A stretch of 47,063 bases of DNA, from the NCBI RefSeq assembly GCF_000282475.1, contig NZ_AKJF01000032.1, forward strand, positions 1-47,063, given 5' to 3'. The stretch comes from Pseudomonas sp. GM78 (lineage in GTDB: Bacteria > Pseudomonadota > Gammaproteobacteria > Pseudomonadales > Pseudomonadaceae). Position 1 is the first letter of the stretch; every line of letters begins with the position of its first letter. Made by a program: the position numbers and the translations under genes. The notes below the pieces were generated by a model. The model ran no database searches and was not told the DNA's origin. It saw nothing but the letters and a program-made list of their open reading frames with translations. This document shows positions 1 to 9,570 of the stretch, piece by piece.

Positions 1-1238
1 GCAGCAGCCGCGGCAGCCGCGGTGAGACCCAAGCCGCCGATTGTGGCGGCGGTACCGTCAAGTGTGAAACCTGCGGAAGAGCTCAGCTTCAGCTGACCAG
101 ATGCACTATCAACGGACGCTGTTACACCTGTAGAACTCGAATTGCCATTGACCAGATCAATAACTTTGGACAGCGTTTCAGACCCGTCCAAAACGATGGT
201 TGCACCACCAACAATCAAGTTACCAGCGTTTGCGGCGCCGAGCACGCCATCCCGCATATTGGATGTGCCGAGCTTGTCCAACTGCGCGCCACCGTCAACA
301 GCCAGACCAAATTTCGTGGCCACGGCAGCAGTAGTAGCAGTACCATCAACTGTGAAAGCCTGAGTCCCCGAAAGCTTAAGCCCGCCGGTTGCGCTGTCGA
401 TGCTAGCGGTAATGCCCGTGTTCGCAGTTTGAGCATTGATTTTAACAAGAATGCTGGACGCATCTTTAAGAGCTTGGGTCGCACCAGTACCGTTAAGCGA
501 GTCACCAGCGGCCAATGTGATGGTGGTCTTTGTGCCACCCACATTCAGAACCAGGTCACCACCAGTACCACCAACTGTTGGTGGTGGGAATACACCAGCA
601 CCGGCCACGCCAACTGCGGTCGCAGAAGGTGTGCCTACAGCGTTGGTACCGAACTTGCCGTCCGCACCAGTAACACCAGCTGCCAAGGTGACAACACCAC
701 CATCAACGCTTGCCTCGTTGTAGTTGCCCTTCATTGCAGTGGAGCTGACGTCTTTCATGCCAAACGAAATGCTTTCGTTGGAGTTGGCGCCGATCTGGAA
801 GGCGTTGTTGTCGAAAGTGCCGTCCAGCAGGTTACGACCACCGAAGGTGGTGGTTTTGGCGATACGGGTCAGTTCGCCCGACAGCGCGGTGAATTCCTGC
901 TGCATGGAGGTACGGTCGTCATCGCTGTTCGAGCCGTTGGCCGATTGCAGGGCCAGTTCACGCATACGCTGCATGATGTTACCGGAGGTCGCCATGGCGC
1001 CTTCAGCGGTTTGCGCGATGGAGATACCGTCGTTGGCGTTCTTTACCGCAACACCCAGGCCTTTGATCTGAGTGGTCAGACGGTTGGAGATCTGCAGGCC
1101 GGCGGCGTCGTCTTTAGCGCTGTTGATTTTCAGGCCGGAAGACAGGCGTCCCATCGTGGTGCCCAGAGCGTCGGAAGCCTTGTTCAGGTTTTTCTGAACC
1201 GATAGAGAGGTGATGTTGGTATTAACGGTTAACGACAT
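1..1238 (-). CDS. fliC: Flagellin (filament protein), 3' end beyond the window
   Basis: Structural subunit of the flagellar filament, exported by the flagellar type III system. About 412 residues are visible and the frame is still open at the left edge, so the conserved C-terminal D0/D1 region is missing from view. The N-terminus ([12 protein letters not shown], then [15 protein letters not shown] near residues 33-47) is the classic flagellin D0/D1 coiled-coil region. From about residue 175 the sequence turns into the low-complexity, Ala/Gly/Thr/Val-rich variable domain, which holds two related modules (about 275-310 and 370-405) resembling the Flagellin_IN repeat. The ATG is preceded by GAGGA at good spacing. 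A FliA-type promoter lies about 80 bases upstream, so the gene is probably transcribed separately from flgL. Identification is certain; the total length is unknown. Confidence 0.97.
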   Translation of the reverse strand, partial: MSLTVNTNITSLSVQKNLNKASDALGTTMGRLSSGLKINSAKDDAAGLQISNRLTTQIKGLGVAVKNANDGISIAQTAEGAMATSGNIMQRMRELALQSANGSNSDDDRTSMQQEFTALSGELTRIAKTTTFGGRNLLDGTFDNNAFQIGANSNESISFGMKDVSSTAMKGNYNEASVDGGVVTLAAGVTGADGKFGTNAVGTPSATAVGVAGAGVFPPPTVGGTGGDLVLNVGGTKTTITLAAGDSLNGTGATQALKDASSILVKINAQTANTGITASIDSATGGLKLSGTQAFTVDGTATTAAVATKFGLAVDGGAQLDKLGTSNMRDGVLGAANAGNLIVGGATIVLDGSETLSKVIDLVNGNSSSTGVTASVDSASGQLKLSSSAGFTLDGTAATIGGLGLTAAAAAA

Positions 1239-1318
1239 GACGAATTCCTCGTGGGTTGGGTGCTGCGGCTTCCGGCCCTGGCAACCGCCGGGTGTGGCCT
1301 AGAGAACCTTCGTAATAG

Positions 1319-1345
1319 TTATCGTCGTGAAAGCAGGTTGCTTGA
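1319..1345 (-). promoter_or_regulatory. FliA (sigma28) promoter of fliC
   Basis: On the minus strand TCAAG (1341-1345) is followed after 14 bases by GACGATAA (1319-1326). This fits the Pseudomonas flagellar sigma28 pattern (TCAAG, about 14-15 bases, GCCGATAA) with one mismatch in the -10 element. It lies about 80 bases before the flagellin start codon. Found by eye; no transcript start is known from the sequence alone. Confidence 0.75.
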
Positions 1346-1420
1346 GGGCTTTTTTGATTTTTTTTACTAGCACCGTGCCACCCCTTGCATTTCAAGGCGT
1401 TAAATGCCCGCCCCAGAATG

Positions 1421-1459
1421 AAAAAACGCCCATGACCTCGCGGCCATGGGCGTTTTTTT
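1421..1459 (-). terminator. Rho-independent terminator after the KAS III gene
   Basis: Inverted repeat CGCCCATG / CATGGGCG flanked by an A-run on the left and a T-run on the right. In the minus-strand direction it starts about 20 bases after the KAS III stop codon and ends in a run of T, so it should end that transcript before the fliC promoter. The A-run would also give a U-tract on the other strand. Confidence 0.85.
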
Positions 1460-1479
1460 GGCGTTACTAAACTGACGCG

Positions 1480-2406
1480 TCAGGTGCGGTGGATCAGCGC
1501 CGAACCCCAGGACAGGCCCACCCCGAAACCACTGATTGCTACACGCTTCCAGCTGGAGTCGAACATGTGCTTTTCCAGCAACAGCGGGATGCTCGAAGAC
1601 ACGGTGTTGCCGGTCTCGACCATGTCCTTGATGAACTTCTCCGGCTCGCTCTCAAAGCGGCGTGCCACGGCATCGACGATGGCCGCACTGCCCTGGTGAA
1701 TGCAGAAGGCATCGATGTCCTGGGACGTGAGGCCTGACTGATTGAGCAATTCGTGCAAATGCGCCGGCACCTTGAGCAGGGCGAAGTTGAACACCTGGCG
1801 TCCGTTCATGAAGAACACACCGTCGGTTACCTTCAGATGCGGAGCACCGGAGCCATCGGTGCCGAACTTGGCCTTGCCCAGCTGCCAGATGGCGTCTTCG
1901 CCCATCCAGGTGGCGGTGGCGGCGTCGCCGAACAGCATGGTGGTGTTGCGGTCTTCCGGGTCGACGATCTTCGAATACGGGTCTGCGGTGATCAGCAGGC
2001 CATTCTTCAGCCCGGCAGCTTCCATGAAGCCCTTGATGGCATAGATACCGTAGACGTAACCGGAGCAACCCAGGGAGATGTCGAAAGCGGCGACGTTGGT
2101 CGACAGGCCCAGTTTGTCCTGGACGATCGCCGAAGTGTGCGGCAGGCCTTCTTCGTCGCCGTTCTGGGTGACGACGATCAGCACGTCGATGGATTGACGG
2201 TCGAGCTGAGGGTTGTTGGCGAACAACGCATTGGCCGCTTCGACACACAGGTCGGAGGTTTCCTGTTCTGCGTCCTTGCGCGGCAGGAACGCCGAACCGA
2301 TTTTCCCGAGGATGAATTCTTCATCCTTCTCGAACTTTGCGCCCTGAGCATAGTTATCCAGCCCACTCGCTGGCACGTAGCTGGCAATGCTTTTTATGCC
2401 AATCAT
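1480..2406 (-). CDS. 3-oxoacyl-ACP synthase III (FabH-like), flagellin glycan island type
   Basis: A thiolase-fold condensing enzyme of the FabH/KAS III family, 308 residues, which is the usual length. The catalytic triad is visible: Cys114 in SLGCSGYVYG, His237 in CIHQGS and Asn267 in ETGNTVSSSIP. KAS III enzymes condense an acyl-CoA with malonyl-ACP. In P. syringae a KAS III-like gene lies between flgL and fliC together with the flagellin glycosyltransferases fgt1 and fgt2, and it is thought to help make the acylated sugar on flagellin. Here it lies at the same place but without recognisable glycosyltransferases. The start ATG follows GGGAAG. A role in modifying flagellin is inferred from position; a general role in fatty acid synthesis cannot be excluded. 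Confidence 0.85.
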   Translation of the reverse strand: MIGIKSIASYVPASGLDNYAQGAKFEKDEEFILGKIGSAFLPRKDAEQETSDLCVEAANALFANNPQLDRQSIDVLIVVTQNGDEEGLPHTSAIVQDKLGLSTNVAAFDISLGCSGYVYGIYAIKGFMEAAGLKNGLLITADPYSKIVDPEDRNTTMLFGDAATATWMGEDAIWQLGKAKFGTDGSGAPHLKVTDGVFFMNGRQVFNFALLKVPAHLHELLNQSGLTSQDIDAFCIHQGSAAIVDAVARRFESEPEKFIKDMVETGNTVSSSIPLLLEKHMFDSSWKRVAISGFGVGLSWGSALIHRT

Positions 2407-2756
2407 TGTGGCTTCCCAATACTAAATAGCTGGAGATCACCGCTCGCATGACCGAGAGGTACGACAATACTGGATTTCACCGAGCGAAAAAATACGGCAC
2501 AGACGCTCCAGAAACCCTGAAAACACGCCCGACAAGGGTCAAACCCCTGCCCATCCTTTTTGACACAATACAGTGAAGATGCGCTATCTGACTCACAGGT
2601 CACGCATTATGCGTGCCTTGCGCAAAACATCCAGCCACAAACAAGCGCTCAACCGCCCAATGGATGAGGAAAAAACCGGCAATGATTGAGCAAAAAGCGC
2701 GATAACGAACCAACGAGACATTGCCGGCATCGTTGATGCCGGCAATCGAGAAGGGA
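2407..2756. other. Intergenic region between flgL and the KAS III gene
   Basis: This 350-base gap holds no convincing gene: the short frames in it lack ribosome sites and family resemblance. It contains a strong hairpin just after flgL and must hold the promoter of the KAS III gene unless that gene is read from flgL. I saw no clear sigma54, sigma28 or sigma70 promoter. In related genomes glycosyltransferase genes occupy this place. Confidence 0.6.
2720..2746 (-). terminator. Perfect hairpin just after flgL
   Basis: A 12-base perfect stem (ATTGCCGGCATC / GATGCCGGCAAT) with a 3-base loop begins 10 bases after the flgL stop codon. No T-run follows directly, so it may act as a weak or Rho-assisted terminator or as a 3' mRNA-protecting hairpin at the end of the flgFGHIJKL transcript. 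Confidence 0.6.
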
Positions 2757-4346
2757 TCAGAGCTTGTTGAACAAGCTCAGCTGGGCAATTTTCACAAAGG
2801 CCAGTTGCGAGGCCTGCAGCAGCGATTGCTGGAACGCCAGGTCGATAGAAGCCGTTGCGACATCAGTATCACCAATAGCCGACTGGGTACTGGTGTTAGC
2901 CAGGCCCATGCTGACGTTTTCGGCGCTCTGGATATCAATGGCGTTCAAACGCGCACCTATCGTGCCGCGAACGATATCGACCTGCTCACTGGCATTGGAA
3001 AGGTTACTGATCGCCGCATTCACCGAGTCTTTCAGCTTGATCTGTGCCAGAACATTGCCATCAGCGGGGGTTTCCAACGCCTGGCGTAGCTGGCTCAACG
3101 TGTCCAGGGCACTTTGCGTCTGGTGGCTGCTGGCCCCCACCACGAACTGATCGTTCGCTTGCGGCGCTCCGGTAAAATCAAGCTTCACGCCCGCGAACGT
3201 GATCGAGCCACCCGCCATCGCCCCCCCACCGATTGCCTTGCTGTCTGCGCCCATTGGCTGGGCATAGACCTGATAATTGCTGGCATCGGTGAACTTGATG
3301 ACCACACCGCTGTTGGGAAACCCGTTGACGTAGTCTGCCTGGTTAGCGACGCCGGACCCGGTGATCTGGGCCGTCGAACCGTTGCTCGGTGTCCGTGATG
3401 TATTGAAGCTGTCAGGCTTGGTGCCCAGCGAAAAGATGTGATCCTTGACCTCTTGATCAGGGGTCATTGGCAGCGTGGTCGCAGGATCCACAGGCGCCTT
3501 GAGGCGCAAGGAGATGTCGAACTCCACCCCCCGCAGGCTGATGGTCGCGCCACCCTCTTTGCTCGAGTCGAACGTGCCATTTCCAGACACCTCGCTCGTA
3601 ATATCGTTACCGTCCTTGTCCGCGATGGTGTAATGAGTGCTGTCTACAAACTTCAGCTCGTAGGGCTCTCCCGCGGAAAACTTCTGGGTGTAGGCCGCAT
3701 TCGATTGCACCAAGCCAGCAGACACGGAAACGGTACCGTCATTGGGCTTCGATGGATCGAGGACGGCCTGGGTGCGCCCCGAGTTCTTCGCCGTTTCAAG
3801 GACGCTTTTACCGGTATCGTTGGTGGCCACGGACAAGGTGTCCGACACCTGCAGGCTCAACTGCGTGTCGTCACCCTGATAGGAGTAGGTGCCGTCGTTG
3901 TTGCGCACATAGGGTGGTGTAGACGTTTTCGAGCCGGCAAACATGTAGTTGCCCGACGAGTCCTTGCTGTTGAGCAATCCCAGGACTTGCTGCTCAATCT
4001 CGCCTATCTCACTGGCGATGGATTTTCGATCAGCATCATTGATACCACCATTACCCGCCTGAAGCGCCAACTCACGAGCACGCTGCAAGGCCGTGTTGAC
4101 GCTGTCCAGCACGCTTTCCTGGTTGGTCAGCGAACTCTTGATACTGCCCATGTTGGTGCTGTACTGCCCCAGCAAGTCTTTCTGCTGTTGCAACATCAGC
4201 AACTTTGCAGCGCCCACAGGATCATCACCGGCACTCTGGATCCGCACGCCCGACGTGATCTGCTCCTGAGTCTTCACAATCGAGGAGAAGTTGTTCTGGT
4301 ACTTGGCCGCACTGGTCTCAAAGTACTGGGCTGTAGAAATTCGCAT
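2757..4346 (-). CDS. flgL: Flagellar hook-associated protein FlgL (HAP3)
   Basis: Junction protein between FlgK and the flagellin filament. It has a flagellin-like N-terminus (MRISTAQYFETSAAKYQNNF, ITSGVRIQSAGDDPVGAAKL) and a flagellin-like C-terminus (ISNLSNASEQVDIVRGTIGARLNAI, ending SLFNKL); these two helical ends pack together in the assembled junction. The middle (about residues 150-420) is a variable, Thr/Gly/Asp-rich region exposed on the surface. At 529 residues it is clearly longer than the enteric protein (about 317 residues), the extra length lying in the variable part. It follows flgK by 14 bases and is the last gene of the operon. Confidence 0.96.
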   Translation of the reverse strand: MRISTAQYFETSAAKYQNNFSSIVKTQEQITSGVRIQSAGDDPVGAAKLLMLQQQKDLLGQYSTNMGSIKSSLTNQESVLDSVNTALQRARELALQAGNGGINDADRKSIASEIGEIEQQVLGLLNSKDSSGNYMFAGSKTSTPPYVRNNDGTYSYQGDDTQLSLQVSDTLSVATNDTGKSVLETAKNSGRTQAVLDPSKPNDGTVSVSAGLVQSNAAYTQKFSAGEPYELKFVDSTHYTIADKDGNDITSEVSGNGTFDSSKEGGATISLRGVEFDISLRLKAPVDPATTLPMTPDQEVKDHIFSLGTKPDSFNTSRTPSNGSTAQITGSGVANQADYVNGFPNSGVVIKFTDASNYQVYAQPMGADSKAIGGGAMAGGSITFAGVKLDFTGAPQANDQFVVGASSHQTQSALDTLSQLRQALETPADGNVLAQIKLKDSVNAAISNLSNASEQVDIVRGTIGARLNAIDIQSAENVSMGLANTSTQSAIGDTDVATASIDLAFQQSLLQASQLAFVKIAQLSLFNKL

Positions 4347-4360
4347 CGTCGAAGATTCCC

Positions 4361-6385
4361 TTAAAGACTGTTGATCAGCGTGCTGAACGTTTCTTGCGCG
4401 GCCTTGATAATCTGCGACGACGCGGTGTAGTACTGCTGGAACTTGACCAGGTCGGCGGCTTCGTCGTCCAGGTTGACCTGGGACACCGACGCGACTTCGG
4501 ATTTGGCCCGGGACAGGATCGCGCCACTGGCCGTACTGTCACCCAGGGCCTGGCTGGCCTTGGCGCCCACCTGTTCGACCAGGCGGCTGTAGGCGGTGGT
4601 CATGCTCATCCCGGCGTTGCCGCCCGTCACACCCACCGTTGCCTTGGTTTGCAGGGCCAACAGCTGGTTGGCGTTGCTGTTGTCTTTCTTGCCGTCCGCG
4701 TTGAACGCGACTTCGTACTTGTCATTCTTCGACGGCGAGCCACTGACCGTGGTGTTGAACGAAAACGATTTGCCGGGGATCGGAGCACCCGAGGCATCGA
4801 GCATCGGCACATTGATGGTCAGGTCATTGCTTTGGCCAGGCACGATGGTGCCCGTGCCGATGCTCTGCCCTTTCGCGTTGAACACTTCATAGCCTTGACT
4901 GCCACCGGCCGCCTCCTTGAAGGCCAGGGTCACCGGCATCGAGTCCTTGATGCCTGCCTGCAGCGCGGCCAGATCGGCACCACCATAGATATCCAACGGA
5001 GTAGACAGCACCGGAGGGGTCAGTGCGCCGGTGCCGCCATTGCTCGTGCTGCCGTTGGCAACCAGCGGGCCGGCAAACGCGAGCTTGTTCGAGTCGGTCA
5101 TCTGGGTCTTGATGGAACTCGCGGCGTTGCGGGTCGGCGTCACCTGGAACGTATCACCCGCGCTGAGACCGCCGCCGTTCACATCCAGCTTGAAACCATC
5201 GATTTCCGCCGCCGGGGACAGGTCGAAGGAGCCCATGTCCTTGCCGTCGGAGCGCTTGACCGTGTACTTATCGGCAGCAGTGAAGGTGACCGAATAATCG
5301 AAGGTGGTCAGCGCACTGGAATTGGTGATCGTGACATCCAGGTTGCCCGAACCGGTACTGTTGTTCGACGACCCCAGGCTGCGCTGGCTGATCGCGGCGG
5401 CGCTGTTGATGTTGGAGAACAACGAAGCACCAAACTCGCCATTGGCGTCGAGCCCTTGGCCCAACTGGCTGTTGATCTTGTCAGCCATCACCAGGGCGGT
5501 GCGGCCCAGGTCGTTCTGCGCCGGCACCAGCACGTCTTCGCGATAACGCAGCAGGCCGCCAATCTTGCCGCCGCTGATGACCGAGGTGACGTCACTGGTT
5601 TTAGACGGCGAGTTGAGCTGAATATTCAGCTGGCTTTTGTCGATGCCGGTGCGGGCGGTCGAGAGGGTGTTGGATGTATTGCCCAACACCAGGGGTTGGC
5701 CGTTCCCCAGGGAGACGTTGTAACTGCCGTTCTGCTCCTGGACCGTGACACCCACCAATTCGTTGAGCGAGCGGACCGCTTCGTTCCGGGCATCGAGCAA
5801 GTTGCTCGGGCCACTGCCGGAAGAACTGCTGGTCTGGGCAATCTGCTGGTTCAACGAAGCAATCGACGCCGTCAGCTGGTTGACCTGCCCGGTCATTGTC
5901 GTCAACTGACTGTTGATCCCTTCGTTCTGTTGCGCCATTTGCGACGCCAGGGCGTTGAAGCGGTTACTCAGGGTTTGCGCATTGGTCAGCAGCAGTTGCC
6001 GGGCGGCGGTGTCGCTCGGTGTACCGGCGGCCGTCTGGACCGAAGAGAAGAAGCTGCTCAACACCGCACTGATCCCCGTGGTCTTGTCGGAGAAGAGCTT
6101 GTCGAGCGGGCTCACCTGATCGAGGTAGGCGTTGGCGTCACTGCTCAGCGATGTGGAGGTCTGCAACTGGTTATCGAGGTAGGCGTTATAGACCCGACGC
6201 ACATCGGCCAGGGTGGTACCGCTACCGATGAACACGCCGCCATACATGTTCGACGCATTGCTCACCTGAGTGGTCTGCTGACGTGAGTAGCCGGCCGTGT
6301 TGGCATTGGCAATGTTGTTGCCGACGGTCGCCAGTGAAACCTGGCTGGCATTGAGCCCCGACATTCCGATGTTGAGCAAACTCAT
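4361..6385 (-). CDS. flgK: Flagellar hook-associated protein FlgK (HAP1)
   Basis: Forms the first junction ring between the hook and FlgL. The N-terminus carries the rod/hook/HAP signature (MSLLNIGMSGLNASQVSLATVGNNIANANTAGYSRQ) and the C-terminus the matching helix (VNLDDEAADLVKFQQYYTASSQIIKAAQETFSTLINSL). A coiled-coil-like stretch at about 140-200 is rich in Gln, Asn and Ala, and the central part is variable. Its 674 residues fit the Pseudomonas proteins, longer than the enteric one. The start lies 17 bases after the flgJ stop, consistent with operon transcription flgFGHIJKL. Confidence 0.97.
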   Translation of the reverse strand: MSLLNIGMSGLNASQVSLATVGNNIANANTAGYSRQQTTQVSNASNMYGGVFIGSGTTLADVRRVYNAYLDNQLQTSTSLSSDANAYLDQVSPLDKLFSDKTTGISAVLSSFFSSVQTAAGTPSDTAARQLLLTNAQTLSNRFNALASQMAQQNEGINSQLTTMTGQVNQLTASIASLNQQIAQTSSSSGSGPSNLLDARNEAVRSLNELVGVTVQEQNGSYNVSLGNGQPLVLGNTSNTLSTARTGIDKSQLNIQLNSPSKTSDVTSVISGGKIGGLLRYREDVLVPAQNDLGRTALVMADKINSQLGQGLDANGEFGASLFSNINSAAAISQRSLGSSNNSTGSGNLDVTITNSSALTTFDYSVTFTAADKYTVKRSDGKDMGSFDLSPAAEIDGFKLDVNGGGLSAGDTFQVTPTRNAASSIKTQMTDSNKLAFAGPLVANGSTSNGGTGALTPPVLSTPLDIYGGADLAALQAGIKDSMPVTLAFKEAAGGSQGYEVFNAKGQSIGTGTIVPGQSNDLTINVPMLDASGAPIPGKSFSFNTTVSGSPSKNDKYEVAFNADGKKDNSNANQLLALQTKATVGVTGGNAGMSMTTAYSRLVEQVGAKASQALGDSTASGAILSRAKSEVASVSQVNLDDEAADLVKFQQYYTASSQIIKAAQETFSTLINSL

Positions 6386-6402
6386 GGTTCAGACCCTTAT
6401 GT

Positions 6403-7686
6403 CTATAAAGGCGTTGTGGAAACGCCCGCCGCAGCGTAGTTCTGATAACTCGTCATCTGCCTGGCTATCTGCGAAATCTTGCTGGCGTAAGCCGGGTCGG
6501 TTGCGTAACCGGCCTTTTGCAGCTCGCGCACAAACTGTTCCGGGTTATCGGCCGACTTCACCACATCTTGATAGCGATTATTGGTTTGCAGCAGCGTGAC
6601 AAGGTCATGGAAGCTGTCCTTGTAGGAATCGTAGGAACGGAACTCGGCCGTCTCCTTGACCATCTCGCCATTCCTGAATTCGCTGGTGATTGCCCGTGCC
6701 GAATCACCCTTCCAACTGTTGCCGGCCTTGATGCCGAACAGGTTGTGGCTGCTGCTGCCGTCCTGGGCGCGCATGACCGATTTGCCCCAACCGGTTTCCA
6801 GGGCGGCCTGGGCCACCAGGTAACGCGGATCGACACCGATGCGATCGGCTGCTTCCTTGGCCATCGGCAGCATGGTATTGACGAATTCGTCGGCGGAGCT
6901 GAAGGCTTTTTTCGCCGGCGCCAACGGGATTTGCGCGATGGCGCGCCCGTGAATCTGCAGGGACCCGCTTTCCGCTGCCTGGGCATTCGCCAGCCAGTCG
7001 CCGTTGTACAAAGGTCCGGAACCGCTGCTCGCGACGCGCTCGGGCAGTGGCGCCTTGTTGACGACCCCAGCGCTGGTTGGCGTGGCGGAAGGCACCAGGC
7101 CCGCGAGCAAGCGATCGGCCAGTTTCGGCGGCAAGGCCAGGCGCCGCTGATTGATCAACGCCATGTCATTGCGATGCGCACCCTCGCCGGTCGGTGCACT
7201 GACCGAACGCGAAGCCCACAATGGACGCTCGCCATTGACCCGCGACAGCGGCCCGTTGAGCGCCGTCGTGCCGGCGGCCACCGGGGTTTGCGCAGCGGCT
7301 TTGGCGGCCTCCTGCTTAGCGGCGGACAGCGTTGCCGCTTCACCCGGCGCCAGCGGTTTGTTCTTCGACATCTGCCGCATCAGCACGTCCGCCAGGCCGA
7401 TACCGCCGCCCTCACGGGACATGGAAACCGCCAGTTGCTGGTCGTACATTTCCTGGTACTGCTTGGCCTCCGCGGTGTTCATCGGATTGTCCTTGCCCAG
7501 GGACTCGGTGGCCGAGCGCATAGACTTGAGCATCTCGCCGAGGAACAGCGACTCGAACTCCTGCGCCACCTTGCGCATGTTGGCGTCGCTGTTCTTGTCG
7601 CCGACCTTGAGCTGGTTCAGCCGGTTCAGGTCGGAAAACGCACCGGAATCGCTGCTGCTGACCCGACCGCTCTTGTTCATGTCCAT
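6403..7686 (-). CDS. flgJ: Rod-capping scaffold and peptidoglycan hydrolase FlgJ
   Basis: Dual-function periplasmic protein that helps the rod assemble and opens the peptidoglycan. The N-terminal rod-binding domain is at about residues 35-108 (KVAQEFESLFLGEMLKSMR, GGGIGLADVLMRQM). A variable Ala/Pro-rich linker follows to about 260, then a glucosaminidase (lysozyme-like) domain with the catalytic Glu297 in the motif AQAALETGWGKS and the typical HNLFGIKAG segment. There is no signal peptide, as expected for a flagellar export substrate. At 427 residues it is longer than the enteric FlgJ (313), mostly through the linker. It starts 11 bases after flgI. Confidence 0.95.
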   Translation of the reverse strand: MDMNKSGRVSSSDSGAFSDLNRLNQLKVGDKNSDANMRKVAQEFESLFLGEMLKSMRSATESLGKDNPMNTAEAKQYQEMYDQQLAVSMSREGGGIGLADVLMRQMSKNKPLAPGEAATLSAAKQEAAKAAAQTPVAAGTTALNGPLSRVNGERPLWASRSVSAPTGEGAHRNDMALINQRRLALPPKLADRLLAGLVPSATPTSAGVVNKAPLPERVASSGSGPLYNGDWLANAQAAESGSLQIHGRAIAQIPLAPAKKAFSSADEFVNTMLPMAKEAADRIGVDPRYLVAQAALETGWGKSVMRAQDGSSSHNLFGIKAGNSWKGDSARAITSEFRNGEMVKETAEFRSYDSYKDSFHDLVTLLQTNNRYQDVVKSADNPEQFVRELQKAGYATDPAYASKISQIARQMTSYQNYAAAGVSTTPL

Positions 7687-7697
7687 GGTCGCCGTCC

Positions 7698-8813
7698 TTA
7701 GATCACGATCAGGTCGGCTTGCAAGGCGCCAGCCTGTTTCAGCGCTTCAAGAATCGCCATCAGGTCGCCCGGTGCCGCGCCGACCTGGTTCACCGCACGC
7801 ACGATTTCGTCGAGGGTGGTGCCCGGGCCGAACTTGAACATCGGCTTGGCTTCCTGCTCGGCGTTGACCCGCGAACGCGGCACGACCGCCGTCTGGCCAT
7901 TGGACAGAGGGCCAGGCTGGCTGACGATAGGGTCTTCGGTAATGGTCACGGTCAGGCTGCCGTGGGTGACGGCGGCCGGCGAAACCTTGACGTTCTGGCC
8001 GATCACGATGGTGCCGGTGCGCGAGTTGATGATGACCTTGGCCACCGCCTGCCCCGGATCGATCTCGAGGTTTTCCAGGATCGACAGGTAGTCGACACGC
8101 TGGCTCGGATCCAGCGGCGCCGTGACGCGCACCGATCCGCCGTCAATGGCCTGGGCCACGCCTGGGCCAAGCATGTCGTTGATCTTGTCGACGATGCGCT
8201 TGGCCGTGGTGAAGTCGGAACGGTTGAGGTTCAGGGTCAGGCTGTTGCCCTGGTTGAAACCGCTCGGCACGGCGCGCTCGACCGAGGCACCGCCGGGGAT
8301 GCGCCCGGCCGACGGCACGTTGACCGTGATCTTGGAGCCGTCGCGCCCCTCGGCATCGAAACCGCCGACCACCAGGTTGCCCTGGGCCACGGCATAGACG
8401 TTGCCGTCGATACCCTTGAGCGGCGTCAGCAGCAAGGTGCCGCCGCGCAGGCTCTTGGAGTTACCGATGGACGAAACGGTGATGTCGACCTGCTGCCCCG
8501 GCTTGGCGAACGCCGGCAAGTCGGCACTGATCGAGACCGCCGCGACGTTCTTCAACTGCACGTTGCCCGAACCCGGCGGCACCTTGATGCCGAACTGCGA
8601 GAGCATGTTGTTGAAGGTCTGCAGGGTGAACGGCGTTTGCGTCGTCTGGTCGCCGGTGCCGTTAAGCCCGACCACCAGGCCGTAGCCGATCAATTGGTTG
8701 GAGCGCACGCCGGAAATGCTGGCGATGTCCTTCAGGCGCTCGGCTTGAGCGTTGAAGGCTGCCGACATCATCAAGGCAGCAACGATGAGACTTCTGAGAT
8801 TCAACGTGACCAC
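7698..8813 (-). CDS. flgI: Flagellar P-ring protein FlgI
   Basis: Periplasmic ring around the rod in the peptidoglycan layer, exported by Sec. A signal peptide is visible (hydrophobic core [13 protein letters not shown], cleavage probably after NAQA), and the mature protein begins [31 protein letters not shown], the family signature. About 371 residues, typical length. The start shown is a GTG placed directly after the flgH TAG stop. A TTG three codons later has a better-placed AGGTGG and may be the true start; both give a usable signal peptide. The reading frame and family are not in doubt. Confidence 0.96.
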   Translation of the reverse strand: MVTLNLRSLIVAALMMSAAFNAQAERLKDIASISGVRSNQLIGYGLVVGLNGTGDQTTQTPFTLQTFNNMLSQFGIKVPPGSGNVQLKNVAAVSISADLPAFAKPGQQVDITVSSIGNSKSLRGGTLLLTPLKGIDGNVYAVAQGNLVVGGFDAEGRDGSKITVNVPSAGRIPGGASVERAVPSGFNQGNSLTLNLNRSDFTTAKRIVDKINDMLGPGVAQAIDGGSVRVTAPLDPSQRVDYLSILENLEIDPGQAVAKVIINSRTGTIVIGQNVKVSPAAVTHGSLTVTITEDPIVSQPGPLSNGQTAVVPRSRVNAEQEAKPMFKFGPGTTLDEIVRAVNQVGAAPGDLMAILEALKQAGALQADLIVI

Positions 8814-9518
8814 CTAGAAAGGGAACAGCGGGCTGAGGAAGAAACGGTCGAACCAGCCTGGCTGACTCGCATCGGCAAAGGAACCGGTGCCCGAGTAGGT
8901 GATGCGCGCATCGGCGACGCGGGTCGACGACACCGTGTTGTCAGTGGATATATCGTCAGCCCGGACCAGACCGGCAATCCGTACCAGTTCGTCGCCGGTG
9001 TTGAGGGTCAGCCACTTCTCGCCGCGCACGGCGATGATGCCGTTGGGCAGGACGTCCGCCACCGTAACGGTGATCGAACCGGTCAGGCTGTTGCCCTGCC
9101 CGGCCTTGCTGTCGCCCTTGGTCGCGCGGTCGCCTTCGTAGCTGGCGTCCAGACTCAGGTCACCACTGCCAAACGGATTGTTGGTGCTCGGCGTGGAACC
9201 GAACAGCGAGCTCAGGCCGATACTGGCCTTGCTGTTCTTGCCAATTTGCGAGTTGGCGTTCTTGCTGGCCTGGGTCTTCTCGTTCAGGGTGATGGTGATG
9301 ATGTCACCGACCCGGAACGCCTTGCGGTCGGTGTACAGGTTTTGCTCGAAACCGGCCTGGTAGATCGAGCCGTTGTTGGCCGCAGCCGGCAACGGTGTGC
9401 GCGGCAACACCGGGGCGTAGTAAGGGTCATTGGGCTTGGGCGTCACAGGCACGCAACCTGCGAGCGCAGCGAGCGCAGCAATCCCACTCAATGCCAGAAC
9501 AGAGACGACGCGTTTCAT
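8814..9518 (-). CDS. flgH: Flagellar L-ring lipoprotein FlgH
   Basis: Outer-membrane ring that lets the rod pass the outer membrane. The lipoprotein signal is clear: MKRVV, a hydrophobic stretch, then the lipobox LAGC with the acylated Cys at residue 22. The mature protein carries the family signatures [25 protein letters not shown] and [30 protein letters not shown]. Its 234 residues are normal. flgI follows without any gap. A 52-base gap with a short hairpin separates it from flgG upstream. Confidence 0.96.
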   Translation of the reverse strand: MKRVVSVLALSGIAALAALAGCVPVTPKPNDPYYAPVLPRTPLPAAANNGSIYQAGFEQNLYTDRKAFRVGDIITITLNEKTQASKNANSQIGKNSKASIGLSSLFGSTPSTNNPFGSGDLSLDASYEGDRATKGDSKAGQGNSLTGSITVTVADVLPNGIIAVRGEKWLTLNTGDELVRIAGLVRADDISTDNTVSSTRVADARITYSGTGSFADASQPGWFDRFFLSPLFPF

Positions 9519-9539
9519 GACCCTACCTCACGGTGTTGC

Positions 9540-9559
9540 AGGCGACCTCGTGGTCGCCT
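9540..9559 (-). other. Hairpin between flgG and flgH
   Basis: An 8-base perfect stem (AGGCGACC / GGTCGCCT) with a 4-base loop fills the short gap between flgG and flgH. No T-run follows. It may serve as an mRNA processing or stability element inside the flg operon; this is inference from position only. Confidence 0.45.
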
Positions 9560-9570
9560 CATAGACTTGA

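Noticed and set aside
4394-6286. A 630-residue open frame on the plus strand opposite flgK
   Set aside because: Antisense shadow of flgK: Arg/Gly/His/Val-rich, no ribosome site, no family resemblance. High GC gives long open frames in this codon phase.
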